Translations under genes and position numbers: made by a program
The notes under the pieces: model-generated
Seen by the model: the letters and a program-made list of their open reading frames with translations, nothing else
The model's database searches: none
What the model was told of the DNA's origin: nothing
Source: an uncultured bacterium
GTDB lineage: Bacteria > Bacillota > Clostridia > Lachnospirales > Lachnospiraceae
Length of the DNA stretch: 64,000 nucleotides
Direction of reading: 5' to 3'
Assembly (NCBI GenBank): GCA_947647735.1
Contig: CANSLJ010000010.1
Coordinates: 1 to 64,000, forward strand
In this document: piece by piece, positions 1 to 8,240 of the stretch
Layout of the letters: each line of letters starts with the position of its first letter
Numbering within the stretch: the stretch's first letter is position 1

Positions 1-1634
1 GGAAGGGGTTTCGGCCTCTTCCTTTTATTTTTGCCAACTATAATTTTACTTTAAGTCTTCAGGATGCGCTGATGCAGGCACAACATGCCAATAAAGCAAA
101 GACTACATTTTTATCCAATATGTCTCATGACATCCGCACGCCGATGAATGCCATCATAGGATTTTCTACGATTGCGGTCAGTCATATTGACAATAAGGAG
201 AAGGTACTGGATTGTATGCAGAAAGTGCTTTCTTCCAGTAATCATCTATTGAGCCTGATCAATGATATCCTTGACATGAGCAGGATAGAGAGTGGAAAAG
301 TGCAGATCAAGGAGCAGGAGTGTAATATTTCTGAGCAGATGCATAATCTGGTCAATATTATCCAACCTCAGATCAAAGCAAAGCAGCTTGAACTGTTTAT
401 CGATACTTTTGAGGTTACCAATGAAGACGTGATTGCTGATCCTCTGAAGCTGAATCAGGTATTTATCAATTTGATGAGCAATGCAGTGAAGTATACGCCA
501 GCAGGGGGGACGGTTTCTTTTCGGATTATGCAGAAAACCACGTTTCGGCACGGCTACGGCAATTATACATTTATCATCAAGGACAATGGAATCGGCATGT
601 CGCCGGAGTTCGTGGAACATATATTTGAACCATTTGAGCGGGAGTCCACGGTAACCCAGAGTGGAATTCAGGGAACGGGACTTGGTATGGCCATTACCAA
701 AAATATTGTGGAGATGATGAATGGTACCATTAGCGTTGAGAGCGAGATGGGTAGGGGCAGTACTTTTACAGTAGAACTGGAATTAAAGCTTCAAGACACG
801 GAAAGAACGGCGGCGCAGATTAAGGAGCTAGAAGGGCTGCGGGCGCTGGTTGTAGATGATGATTTCAATATCTGTGACAGTGTCAGCAAGATGTTAAAAC
901 AGATCGGTCTGCGATCTGAGTGGACGACCTCTGGAAAAGAGGCGGTTTATCGTGCCAAGAGTGCTTATGAAGAAGGAGATTCCTATCATACTTTTATTAT
1001 TGACTGGCAGATGCCCGGGCTCAGCGGTGTGGAGACAGCCAGAAGGATACGGGATGTGATCGGCAAAGAGGCCGCCATCATCATTTTAACAGCATATGAC
1101 TGGACGGATATTGAAGAGGAGGCAAAGGCCGCGGGAGTTACCGCTTTCTGTGCAAAACCTATGTTTATGTCCGATCTAAAGACGGTATTGCTTGCCACGA
1201 ACGATTTGCTGGAGAAACAGGAGGTAACACCGGAATGGACATTGGCTGACTTCAGTGGAAAGCGCATCCTCTTGGTGGAAGATAATGAGTTAAATCGTGA
1301 GATAGCGGAGATGATTTTGGAGGAGGCCGGCTTTGTTGTTGATGCGGCGCCGGACGGGACAGATGCAGTGGCAATTATGGAAAAAGCAGAAGAAAATTAT
1401 TACGATGCGATCTTGATGGATGTGCAGATGCCTGTTATGAATGGCTACGAAGCGACTAGAACAATTCGCAGGCTCCCTAGAAGAGATGTGGAAGATCTGC
1501 CTATCATTGCTATGACGGCTAATGCGCTGGAGGAAGACAAGGAGGCGGCGTTGAAGAATGGAATGAATGCCCATATTGCCAAACCTCTTGATATGGATAT
1601 TTTTATATCTGTATTGAAAAAATTTATTAATTGA
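1..1634 (+). CDS. Hybrid sensor histidine kinase with two receiver domains (5' end outside window)
   Basis: The frame is open to the window edge (codons run from base 3), so the sensor part lies upstream. Numbering from the Met at base 72, the H-box SHDIRTPMNAI puts the phosphorylated His at about residue 19. An N-box (NLMSNAVKY) and G-boxes (DNGIGM, GTGLGMAI) of the HATPase domain follow. Two receiver domains come next, with phospho-acceptor Asp at about 311 (IIDWQMPG) and 450 (LMDVQMPV), each followed by a conserved switch Thr and Lys. This is the architecture of clostridial hybrid kinases in which the phosphoryl group passes His to Asp within one chain. No HPt domain follows the second receiver. 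The signal sensed cannot be told from this piece. The downstream gene is separated by about 156 bases and has its own likely promoter. Confidence 0.93.
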   Translation, partial: KGFRPLPFIFANYNFTLSLQDALMQAQHANKAKTTFLSNMSHDIRTPMNAIIGFSTIAVSHIDNKEKVLDCMQKVLSSSNHLLSLINDILDMSRIESGKVQIKEQECNISEQMHNLVNIIQPQIKAKQLELFIDTFEVTNEDVIADPLKLNQVFINLMSNAVKYTPAGGTVSFRIMQKTTFRHGYGNYTFIIKDNGIGMSPEFVEHIFEPFERESTVTQSGIQGTGLGMAITKNIVEMMNGTISVESEMGRGSTFTVELELKLQDTERTAAQIKELEGLRALVVDDDFNICDSVSKMLKQIGLRSEWTTSGKEAVYRAKSAYEEGDSYHTFIIDWQMPGLSGVETARRIRDVIGKEAAIIILTAYDWTDIEEEAKAAGVTAFCAKPMFMSDLKTVLLATNDLLEKQEVTPEWTLADFSGKRILLVEDNELNREIAEMILEEAGFVVDAAPDGTDAVAIMEKAEENYYDAILMDVQMPVMNGYEATRTIRRLPRRDVEDLPIIAMTANALEEDKEAALKNGMNAHIAKPLDMDIFISVLKKFIN

Positions 1635-1700
1635 ACGATTGTTTGCAGTAAATAAAATTTTATTTAAGGTGTAGTAAAAAAAGGTAATCCATGATATACT
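1631..1700 (+). promoter_or_regulatory. Candidate SigA-type promoter sites for the small acidic membrane protein
   Basis: Two candidates are visible. TTGAAC (1631-1636), a 16-base spacer and TAAAAT (1653-1658) overlap the kinase stop codon. An extended -10, TGATATACT (1692-1700), has no convincing -35. Both lie upstream of the 1791 start. These are motif matches only. Confidence 0.3.
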
Positions 1701-1790
1701 AAGGAAAATATGTATTTTAGACATAGCAAAATACAAAGAGTATATTTTGTGGAGAAAAATTAATATGGATTAAAAGGGAGGTATTGCTTC

Positions 1791-2078
1791 ATGGAAGAGA
1801 GGTATCGTACAGTGATGGAAACATTGAATAGGCTTACAAAGCGGGAAGAGGAGAAGCGGGATATTAACAGGATCGTGACATGTGTGTTGATCGTATTAGC
1901 TATTCTGGCTGCTATTGGTGGTGCAGGTTATGCAATATATCGCTTGATGTCAAGGTGTGATCTGGAAGATTTCGAGGATGATTTTGAAGATGATTTTGAT
2001 GATGAGTTTTTTGAGGATGAAGAGGAGGCAGTAGTGAAAGAAACTGTCGAGTCTGAAGAGAAGAAAGAGGAAGAATAA
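1791..2078 (+). CDS. Small single-pass membrane protein with acidic tail
   Basis: A 95-residue protein with a charged amphipathic N-terminus (about 1-26), one hydrophobic segment (about 27-50, ending in AGYAIYRLM) and a strongly acidic C-terminus rich in Asp, Glu and Phe (DFEDDFEDDFDDEF around 61-75). AAAGGGAGG about 9 bases before the ATG is a good ribosome binding site. By the positive-inside rule the Arg/Lys-rich N-terminus suggests a cytoplasmic N-terminus, though the tail after the segment begins RLMSR, so orientation is uncertain. Proteins of this shape are common beside diverse clostridial genes and have no assigned function. I do not recognise a specific family. It is followed by a rho-independent terminator at 2163, so it looks monocistronic. 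Confidence 0.75.
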   Translation: MEERYRTVMETLNRLTKREEEKRDINRIVTCVLIVLAILAAIGGAGYAIYRLMSRCDLEDFEDDFEDDFDDEFFEDEEEAVVKETVESEEKKEEE

Positions 2079-2162
2079 GATTTATCAGAGTTTTGAGGCC
2101 AGATGGCAGCAGGTTAGATATGCTCCTGAAAGATATGATAGACAAGTATAGTTAAAACAGCG

Positions 2163-2197
2163 GAAAGTGTGGACGGTTTGTTCACACTTTCTTTTTC
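2163..2197 (+). terminator. Rho-independent terminator
   Basis: Perfect 9-bp stem GAAAGTGTG / CACACTTTC (2163-2171 and 2183-2191) with an 11-base loop, followed by TTTTTC. It ends the transcript of the small membrane protein. It also shows that an in-frame ATG at 2167 cannot be the start of the next gene. Confidence 0.85.
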
Positions 2198-2223
2198 TAA
2201 AAATTTATAGTTGGGAGAGATGC

Positions 2224-3666
2224 ATGAAAAAAGGTCAGATTTTAGAAGGTATTGTGGAACGAGTAGACTTCCCCAATAAGGGTGTGGTGAAGTGCAGAGA
2301 AGAGAATGGGGAAGATGCAATCTGCATTGTGAAAAATGTATTACCAGGGCAGAGGATTAATTTTTGTGTACAGAAAAAAAGAAGTGGACGAGTAGAAGGA
2401 AGGCTTTTGGAAGTACTGGAAAAGGCTGAGAATGAGGTGGATAGTTCCTGCCCGCATTTTTTGGCTTGCGGAGGGTGTCTGTATCATAATCTATCTTATG
2501 GAGACCAGTGTCATTTAAAGCAGGATCAGGTGAAGAGGCTGTTGGATCAGGTGCTTTGTAGACAGGATGCCTGGGTGTTTGAGGCGATAAAGCCGAGTCC
2601 TGCGGTGTATGGCTACCGGAATAAGATGGAGTTTACTTTTGGGGATGAGGTGAAGGATGGACCGTTGTCTGTGGGCTTACATAAGAGGGGAGGATTTTAT
2701 GATATTGTTACAGTTTCGGGTTGTCAGATTATGGACGAGGACTACCGGCAGATTTTGGGGGCAACAAGAGATTATTTTGAGAAGTTGGAGATTCCCTTTT
2801 TCCACAGGATGCGCCATACCGGGTATTTGCGGCATCTGTTGGTGAGAAAAGGGGCAAAGACAGGGGAAATTCTGGTGGCTCTCGTGACAACCAGTGGAAT
2901 CAATAGTGTGGTGAAGGAGGGAGAAACGACAGATTCGAATGTGGATATAGATGGTTTTGCACAGATGCTGCTGAAATTGCCGTTGGAAGGAGAAGTTGTA
3001 GGAATCCTTCATATGATTAATGATGCAGTGGCAGATGTAGTGAGGAGCGACGAGACGAAGCTATTGTATGGAAGAGATTATTTTTATGAGGAGCTTTTGG
3101 GATTACGTTTCAGGATTTCAGCATTTTCCTTTTTACAGACTAACTCATTAGGGGCGGAAGTATTGTATATGGCGGTACGGGAGTTTATCGGTGATCTGAG
3201 CAGCGGGGAAGGGGGGGAAGCAAAGCAGGATAAAGTGGTATTTGATCTCTACAGTGGAACAGGGACAATTGCCCAGTTGATGGCACCTATGGCGAAAAAG
3301 GTTGTAGGTGTAGAGATCGTGAAGGAGGCCGTGGAAGCCGCAAAAGAAAATGCAGCATTAAATGGATTAGATAATTGTGAATTTATAGCAGGGGATGTAC
3401 TGAAAGTGCTGGATGAATTGGAGGAGAAACCTGATTTTATTATCTTGGACCCGCCAAGAGATGGTGTGCACCCGAAGGCACTTAAGAAGATATTGGCTTA
3501 CGGGGTAGAGAGGATCATTTATATTTCATGTAAACCGACTAGTCTGGTGAGAGATCTGGGAAGTTTTTTGGAAGAAGAATATCAGGTGGAGAGGGTTGTT
3601 TGCTGTGACCAGTTTCCGTGGACAGGGAACGTCGAGACAGTCTGTCTGCTCTCGAGAAAATTTTGA
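2224..3666 (+). CDS. rlmD: 23S rRNA (uracil-5-)-methyltransferase, RlmD/TrmA family
   Basis: A 480-residue SAM-dependent RNA m5U methyltransferase. The N-terminus (about 1-60) has the beta-barrel character of a TRAM domain (GIVERVDFPNKGVV). A Cys cluster CPHFLACGGC, with a further Cys in VSGCQIMD, matches the 4Fe-4S site of RumA-like enzymes. The Rossmann part carries FDLYSGTGTIAQ for SAM binding, ILDPPRDG, and ISCKPTSL with the catalytic Cys near the C-terminus. In Gram-positive bacteria single enzymes of this family can methylate both U747 and U1939 of 23S rRNA (RlmCD), so the exact target is not settled. I chose ATG 2224 because GGGAGAG lies 5-6 bases upstream and an earlier in-frame ATG (2167) sits inside a terminator stem. 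No partner genes are adjacent. Confidence 0.92.
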   Translation: MKKGQILEGIVERVDFPNKGVVKCREENGEDAICIVKNVLPGQRINFCVQKKRSGRVEGRLLEVLEKAENEVDSSCPHFLACGGCLYHNLSYGDQCHLKQDQVKRLLDQVLCRQDAWVFEAIKPSPAVYGYRNKMEFTFGDEVKDGPLSVGLHKRGGFYDIVTVSGCQIMDEDYRQILGATRDYFEKLEIPFFHRMRHTGYLRHLLVRKGAKTGEILVALVTTSGINSVVKEGETTDSNVDIDGFAQMLLKLPLEGEVVGILHMINDAVADVVRSDETKLLYGRDYFYEELLGLRFRISAFSFLQTNSLGAEVLYMAVREFIGDLSSGEGGEAKQDKVVFDLYSGTGTIAQLMAPMAKKVVGVEIVKEAVEAAKENAALNGLDNCEFIAGDVLKVLDELEEKPDFIILDPPRDGVHPKALKKILAYGVERIIYISCKPTSLVRDLGSFLEEEYQVERVVCCDQFPWTGNVETVCLLSRKF

Positions 3667-3816
3667 TTTTATATGGTTTTGCGGACTTTGGACAGAATAA
3701 TGGAGCTGTGTTTCAGTTTCCGCAGAGGGAAAATGACATGATTCAATGTAGGAGTGGGGTAAACTGTCAGAGGGTTTTTACGGGCTCCTTTCCCCGTGTT
3801 ACAGTAAATTTATTTC

Positions 3817-4038
3817 TTAAAGTGTGAGTTCCCGACCGGCAGTTCTGAGCAGCTTTGTTTCCCTCGGCAGGTCAAGGGCATCCAACTTGTCAGAATATTC
3901 CCCTGCCCGCAGTTTTGTTTCCTGATAGAAAGCATCATTCTTCGTGATTCGGCTCATGACATTCTCCATCAGAAGAGTGGAATCTAAACAAAACCTGATA
4001 TGGGAAGTATTGAAGTGAAAACAAATTATAAAAGTAAA
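3817..4038 (-). pseudogene. Remnant of an unrecognised gene (reverse strand)
   Basis: An open reverse-strand frame of about 73 codons with no start until an internal ATG (complement of 3967-3969), which has no ribosome binding site. The stretch MENVMSRITKNDAFYQETKL and the following LRAGEYSDKLDALDLPRETK look like genuine protein sequence, with balanced charge and helical periodicity, rather than noise. It stops at TTA (3817-3819) after RELTL, and the upstream side runs into a stop at 4039-4041. I read this as a fragment of a decayed accessory gene. I cannot name the family with certainty. Confidence 0.4.
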
Positions 4039-4040
4039 TC

Positions 4041-4070
4041 AAAAGAGGATCTGGAGACAGATTCTTTTTT
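4041..4070 (+). terminator. Terminator-like hairpin in a decayed region
   Basis: AAAAGAGGATCTG, a GAGA tetraloop, then CAGATTCTTTTTT. The 13-bp stem contains two G-U pairs and the descending arm is itself a T-tract, typical of rho-independent terminators. It may be left over from a gene that has decayed around it. Confidence 0.5.
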
Positions 4071-4089
4071 GATGCCCGGAAGGGGATGG

Positions 4090-4413
4090 TTATTTGTATT
4101 CAGTCAGTAATGCTTTCCTTACAGCCATTAAGGCATATACAAGAAGATATACTGGACAGGCAGGATCACTGCTAAAAACGGCGGTGTTACAGAAGCTGTT
4201 CAGGCAGAAGAAACTGGCGAGAATGATGATAGTGTGCTGTCGGAAAGCCTTAAGGCTGTGCAAGGAAAGAAAAGTGCAGTATGGCCAGTTGTGGTGGGGA
4301 TCATGGTCCTTGCGGGTATCGTCTTTGCAGAAGTGTTTGTATGGAAAAGGAAGGGGAAGAACGAAGAAAAAATAGGGAGGGTGCAGATTGGGGGTATCAA
4401 TAAAGAGAAGTAA
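4090..4413 (+). pseudogene. Frameshifted C-terminal remnant of a membrane-anchored surface protein
   Basis: Two frames join near 4165-4175 to give one plausible protein tail. The first reads DGYLYSVSNAFLTAIKAY and on to about 4170. The second (open from 4132 to the stop at 4411) has an acidic linker (EAVQAEETGENDDSV), then a hydrophobic segment, WPVVVGIMVLAGIVFAEVFV, and a basic end (WKRKGKNEEK). A spacer, one membrane segment and a short Lys/Arg tail are typical of C-termini of clostridial secreted proteins. The upstream body of the gene is missing, so this is a broken remnant. An unbroken 93-codon frame in the same place (4094-4375) is low quality and probably an artefact of the frameshift. 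Confidence 0.45.
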
Positions 4414-4471
4414 AGAGAGGACGGTCGGGGGCGAAAGATTCCTGATTGGCGTTTTCTTGCTCTCTTTCAGA

Positions 4472-4500
4472 TAGAAAAATGTAGACAGATGTGGTAAAAT
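4472..4500 (+). promoter_or_regulatory. Candidate promoter of the ADP-ribosylglycohydrolase-like gene
   Basis: Extended -10 TGGTAAAAT (4492-4500) with a weak -35, TAGAAA (4472-4477), at 17 bases. The first gene starts 60 bases downstream. Confidence 0.4.
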
Positions 4501-4560
4501 ATTTGCATTCAGTTTAAGAAGGAAGTCTAAATTAAATAACAGTATAGAGGTGGAGGATTT

Positions 4561-6696
4561 ATGAAGGCGGAATACATTGAAAAAATATATGCAGGATGGC
4601 TGGCAAAAATCATAGGTATTCGTCTGGGGGCGCCGGTTGAAAACTGGACCTATGAAAAGATTAAAAATATTTACGGAGAATTATATCACTATCCAGTAGA
4701 TTATAAAGAGTTTGCGGCAGATGATGATAGCAACGGACCGCTATTTTTTTTAAGGGCACTGGAGGATGGCAGGCATGGGTTTGATCTTAAAGCGCAGGAT
4801 GTGGCCGAGGCACTGCTGAACTATGCACCTTTTGAACATGGATTTTTTTGGTGGGGCGGCTATGGAATATCAACGGAACATACGGCCTATTTAAATTTGC
4901 AAAATGGCATAGAGGCGCCTCGAAGTGGCAGTTTAGAGCAAAATGGCAGTACAATTGCAGAACAGATCGGAGGGCAGATATTTATTGATACATGGGGGCT
5001 TGTGACGCCAGGCAATCCAGATAGGGCAGCAAAGTTTGCAAGGGAAGCGGCAAGTGTAACCCATGATGGAAATGCTGTTTATGGGGGGATTTTTGTGGCT
5101 GTCTGTATTAGCTGGGCCTTTGTGGAAAAGAATATTTGCAGGATCATTGAAAAGGGATTGTCGTATATTCCAGAAGATTGCGAGTATGCAAAGGTGGTGC
5201 GGGCTGTGATGGCATATCATGAGGAGCATCCAGAAAACTGGCGGGATTGTTTTCATTTTATCTATGATCATTATGGATATGATAGATATGCAGGAATCTG
5301 TCATATTATTCCTAATATTGCAGTTATGATTTTGGCCTTGCTCTATGGGGAGGGGGATTTTGATAATACGCTATGTATCTGTAATATGTGCGGATGGGAT
5401 ACGGACTGTAATGTAGGGAATGTGGCAACGATCATGGGAGTTAGGGGCGGACTGGAGGGAATCGACTATGATAAGTGGAGAAAACCGATCAACGACTTTC
5501 TTGCCTGTTCCAGCGTGATGGGATCTATGAACATTACAGATATTCCCTATGGAGCAGTCTATATTGCCAGGTTGGCTTTTGCGCTGGCGGGAGAAACGAT
5601 GCCGGAGCCCTGGAAACAGATTGCGGAACAAAGGATGGAGAGTTGTCATTTTGAGTTTCCGGGCTCCACCCATGCGATGCGAATCGACATAGGAAATTAT
5701 GGAGAACAGGGAGAAAAGAGAGAGTCTGTGATTTTTAATACAACAGAATCAGCTTATACAGGAGAACATAGTCTTAAATTTATTGCGAAGCCGGTAGAAG
5801 CAGGGGAACCGATTTATCTTTATAAGAAAACATATTATAGACCTCAAGATTTTTATGACAGCAGGTATGATCCCAGCTTTTCGCCGTTGATTTATCCGGG
5901 ACAAAAACTTCATGGAAGTGCCATGCTCCCTGAGTATGGTGAGGGCGGGGTGGCATGTCTGTATGTAAAGGATGTCCGTTCCGGCAGGATTTACGAAGGA
6001 ACGGAGGAGGTGTTGAAAAAAGGAGTATGGAAGGAACTGGAATTTTCCATACCGCCGTTGGAGGGTGCTCTGCTTGGGGAGATGGGATTTCGTTTCCGTA
6101 CGCAGGATGTATATACAAAAGCTTCTGGTTTTACGGCAATGATAGATGATATGTATGTGGACGGAATCCCCAATTATAGCATTTTGTTTGATCAGGAAAA
6201 TGAAGAAATATGGACGGATTTGCATCATGAAATCAGTCAGTTTTCCAGATTGAAGGGACTGCTTTATTTGGAGGGCGGGGAGATGCATTTATCCAGTTCA
6301 GATTTTGGGGAGGCTTATACTGGGTATTACGGATGGAAAGACTATAGGGCGACATTCTGCTTTACACCGTTACTTGGCGAAAATCACAGAGTTAACGTGC
6401 GTGTGCAGGGAGCAATACGCTCCTACGCTTTTGGTTTACTTTCAGGTGACAGAGTTGCGATCCTGAAAAATGACCATGGCTATCGTATTATGCAAGAGAC
6501 AGAATATTGCTGGTTGATCGGAAAAGAATATAAGGTTATGATAACAGTTGTGGGCAACCGGATTACGGCAGAGATTGACGGACACATTTTGACAGTGGTG
6601 GATGAAGAGAGGCCGTTTCTGACCGGGGCAATTGGTGTATCGGTGCAGGATGGCAGTCACAGCAAGTATAGGGAGATACGGATTTCAGGTACCTGA
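4561..6696 (+). CDS. ADP-ribosylglycohydrolase-family protein with long C-terminal domain
   Basis: A 711-residue protein. Residues 1 to about 340 are a DraG/ARH-type all-helical domain. GWLAKIIGIRLGAPVEN at the start, DDDSN at about 54-58 and GWDTDCNVG at about 278-286 correspond to the two Asp-rich motifs that bind the two Mg ions. Family members remove ADP-ribose from Arg or nucleic acid, or hydrolyse related N-glycosides. The remaining 350 residues are beta-rich (for example GQKLHGSAMLPEYGEGG and AEIDGHILTVVDEERPF) and resemble carbohydrate-binding or laminin-G-like modules. That fusion suggests a nucleoside- or sugar-like glycoside substrate rather than a protein. No signal peptide is visible, so it acts in the cytoplasm. 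AGGTGGAGGA lies just upstream of the ATG. Confidence 0.8.
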   Translation: MKAEYIEKIYAGWLAKIIGIRLGAPVENWTYEKIKNIYGELYHYPVDYKEFAADDDSNGPLFFLRALEDGRHGFDLKAQDVAEALLNYAPFEHGFFWWGGYGISTEHTAYLNLQNGIEAPRSGSLEQNGSTIAEQIGGQIFIDTWGLVTPGNPDRAAKFAREAASVTHDGNAVYGGIFVAVCISWAFVEKNICRIIEKGLSYIPEDCEYAKVVRAVMAYHEEHPENWRDCFHFIYDHYGYDRYAGICHIIPNIAVMILALLYGEGDFDNTLCICNMCGWDTDCNVGNVATIMGVRGGLEGIDYDKWRKPINDFLACSSVMGSMNITDIPYGAVYIARLAFALAGETMPEPWKQIAEQRMESCHFEFPGSTHAMRIDIGNYGEQGEKRESVIFNTTESAYTGEHSLKFIAKPVEAGEPIYLYKKTYYRPQDFYDSRYDPSFSPLIYPGQKLHGSAMLPEYGEGGVACLYVKDVRSGRIYEGTEEVLKKGVWKELEFSIPPLEGALLGEMGFRFRTQDVYTKASGFTAMIDDMYVDGIPNYSILFDQENEEIWTDLHHEISQFSRLKGLLYLEGGEMHLSSSDFGEAYTGYYGWKDYRATFCFTPLLGENHRVNVRVQGAIRSYAFGLLSGDRVAILKNDHGYRIMQETEYCWLIGKEYKVMITVVGNRITAEIDGHILTVVDEERPFLTGAIGVSVQDGSHSKYREIRISGT

Positions 6697-6777
6697 TATC
6701 GATGATACAGGGTATGATAGTGGTGCTGAAAAGCGAGTTTGAAAGGAACGGAATTTAGTAGGAGGAATTCAAGAGAT

Positions 6778-7449
6778 ATGGATAAGGAAAGTGCTCTTGA
6801 GCAGGCATTGAAGCGCTCTCATGGTTTTATAGCGCTTATGGCATACTATAAATGTGCAATAATGGAAATTGAAACGAAGTTTAATGTGCTGAATGAGGAA
6901 TTTTCTTTACAATTTGACCGAAATCCAATCAACAGTATTAAAAGCAGGCTGAAAGATCTGGTCAGCATGAAGGACAAGCTGGAACGAAAAGGATTACCCT
7001 TTACACTAAAAGCCATTGAGGATAACCTGAATGACGTGGCAGGACTTCGGGTTGTCTGTTCTTTTACAGAGGATGTGTATATGCTGGCAAATGCTCTTTT
7101 GGAACAGGATGATATTACTTTGATTTCTAAAAAAGATTATATTGCGAACCCAAAACCAAATGGATATCGGAGTCTTCATTTAATCGTGACGGTTCCGATC
7201 TTTCTGGCGCATGAGAAGCGGATTATGAAGGTAGAGATTCAGCTTCGCACTATTGCAATGGATTTTTGGGCGAGCCTGGAACATCAGCTTCGTTATAAAA
7301 AAGAGGTTGCCTTTACAGAAGATATGATGCAGGAGCTGTATCAATGTGCAGAAATCAGCGCAGATCTTGACAGAAGGATGGATGCACTGAGGAAGCGGGT
7401 TTATTTTGCGGAATCTAACGCATTGCGTGATGGTGGACAGGGGCTTTAA
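6778..7449 (+). CDS. Small alarmone synthetase (GTP pyrophosphokinase, RelQ/YjbM-like)
   Basis: A 223-residue stand-alone RelA/SpoT synthetase domain. It transfers pyrophosphate from ATP to GTP or GDP to make (p)ppGpp. Visible family motifs are RLKDLVSMKDKLERKG, the GLRVVCSF strand with a preceding Asp (DVAGLRV), the substrate loop NPKPNGYRSLHL, and the signature VEIQLRTIAMDFWASLEHQL. There is no HD hydrolase domain and no TGS/ACT region, so it is a small synthetase rather than a long Rel. I chose ATG 6778, after GTAGGAGG with a rather long spacer; a TTG at 6739 would add a non-conserved extension. It ends 4 bases inside the convergent DUF6320 gene. No antitoxin-like partner is adjacent, so a housekeeping stress role is likelier than a toxSAS. 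Confidence 0.9.
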   Translation: MDKESALEQALKRSHGFIALMAYYKCAIMEIETKFNVLNEEFSLQFDRNPINSIKSRLKDLVSMKDKLERKGLPFTLKAIEDNLNDVAGLRVVCSFTEDVYMLANALLEQDDITLISKKDYIANPKPNGYRSLHLIVTVPIFLAHEKRIMKVEIQLRTIAMDFWASLEHQLRYKKEVAFTEDMMQELYQCAEISADLDRRMDALRKRVYFAESNALRDGGQGL

Positions 7450-8150
7450 AAGTGCAGCCGGCGTCTGGCTTCTTCGCGCACTCTGGGCAGTAAAATAATG
7501 GTAACGATAGCAATGATAAAAACAATGCATACCGTGAGCACAATAGCAGACCAAGTGATACGCATGGGACTTCCCAGAAAGTTTCGGCACAGTAGCTCGA
7601 TGCCGATGCAGGATAAGGGAATCAGGGAAAAGATATAGAGCGTCACGGAGAAGAAAGAGTGGCTCAGTTTTAGTGTGAGCAACATAAAAATCTCCAAAAG
7701 GAGCGTAAACAGGAGGGTGATAGGAAGCCCCAGATAATAGAGCCAGTCAGCGGAGCCGGTTAGCCGGGAAATCAGATATAAATAGAAGGAAACAGCTAGT
7801 CCGTCCAGCAAAACAGCAAAGTAGGGGGTAAGCTTTCTGTAGAAGATGAAGGGGATACAGATCACCCATATGATAAGGCAGAATCCAATTACCAACAGGG
7901 ACCAGAGGTTTCTGGAGAAAACCAGCCTGTTTAAAAGGCCGCAGGTGAGACTGATCGTGAGCAGGAGGACGCTGACAAAGATGGCAACGTCTTTTCTGCG
8001 CACAGGTTCTACCTTTCCGCGTTGGGCAGGATAGGGTGAAGAAGTCTCAAAATAAGGAATATTATTTGGATCAAGGACAGGAGTGTTGCAGAGCGGACAT
8101 TTCTTTAAGGAAGGATCCAGTTCTACTCCACAGTGTACGCAATATGACAT
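7446..8150 (-). CDS. DUF6320 membrane protein with N-terminal zinc ribbon
   Basis: A 234-residue protein with a zinc-ribbon start (CVHCG then CPLCN, two CxxC pairs within the first 22 residues), a short linker and about six hydrophobic segments, for example VAIFVSVLLLTISLTCGLL and LWSLLVIGFCLIIWVICIPF. This layout matches DUF6320, a clostridial family usually encoded beside a condensation-like acyltransferase. Here it is the second gene of a reverse-strand pair, 90 bases after that acyltransferase. Its function is unknown. A role as membrane partner of the acyltransferase is an inference from the recurring pairing. The ribosome binding site is modest (AAAGG about 10 bases before the ATG). Confidence 0.82.
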   Translation of the reverse strand: MSYCVHCGVELDPSLKKCPLCNTPVLDPNNIPYFETSSPYPAQRGKVEPVRRKDVAIFVSVLLLTISLTCGLLNRLVFSRNLWSLLVIGFCLIIWVICIPFIFYRKLTPYFAVLLDGLAVSFYLYLISRLTGSADWLYYLGLPITLLFTLLLEIFMLLTLKLSHSFFSVTLYIFSLIPLSCIGIELLCRNFLGSPMRITWSAIVLTVCIVFIIAIVTIILLPRVREEARRRLHF

Positions 8151-8240
8151 ATATTTTAACCTTTCTTTTTATGATGCAGACGGTGATCTTGCTTTATGGA
8201 GATTCAGGGAATCTTATCAGCAGGTTCGTCTGTTTTTTAT

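Larger units (their letters stand above)
3667..4560. other. Low-coding region holding gene remnants
   Basis: About 890 bases between rlmD and the ADP-ribosylglycohydrolase-like gene contain no intact gene I can support. They hold a reverse-strand fragment (3817-4038), a terminator-like hairpin (4041-4070), a frameshifted surface-protein tail (4090-4413) and, near the end, a promoter for the next gene. I saw no transposase, att-like repeat or tRNA. Confidence 0.6.

Noticed and set aside
2167-2223. Upstream ATG extension of rlmD
   Set aside because: It lies within a terminator stem and lacks a ribosome binding site; ATG 2224 has GGGAGAG upstream.
3618-3827. 69-codon frame overlapping the end of rlmD
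   Set aside because: It begins inside rlmD in another frame, has no ribosome binding site and no family features.
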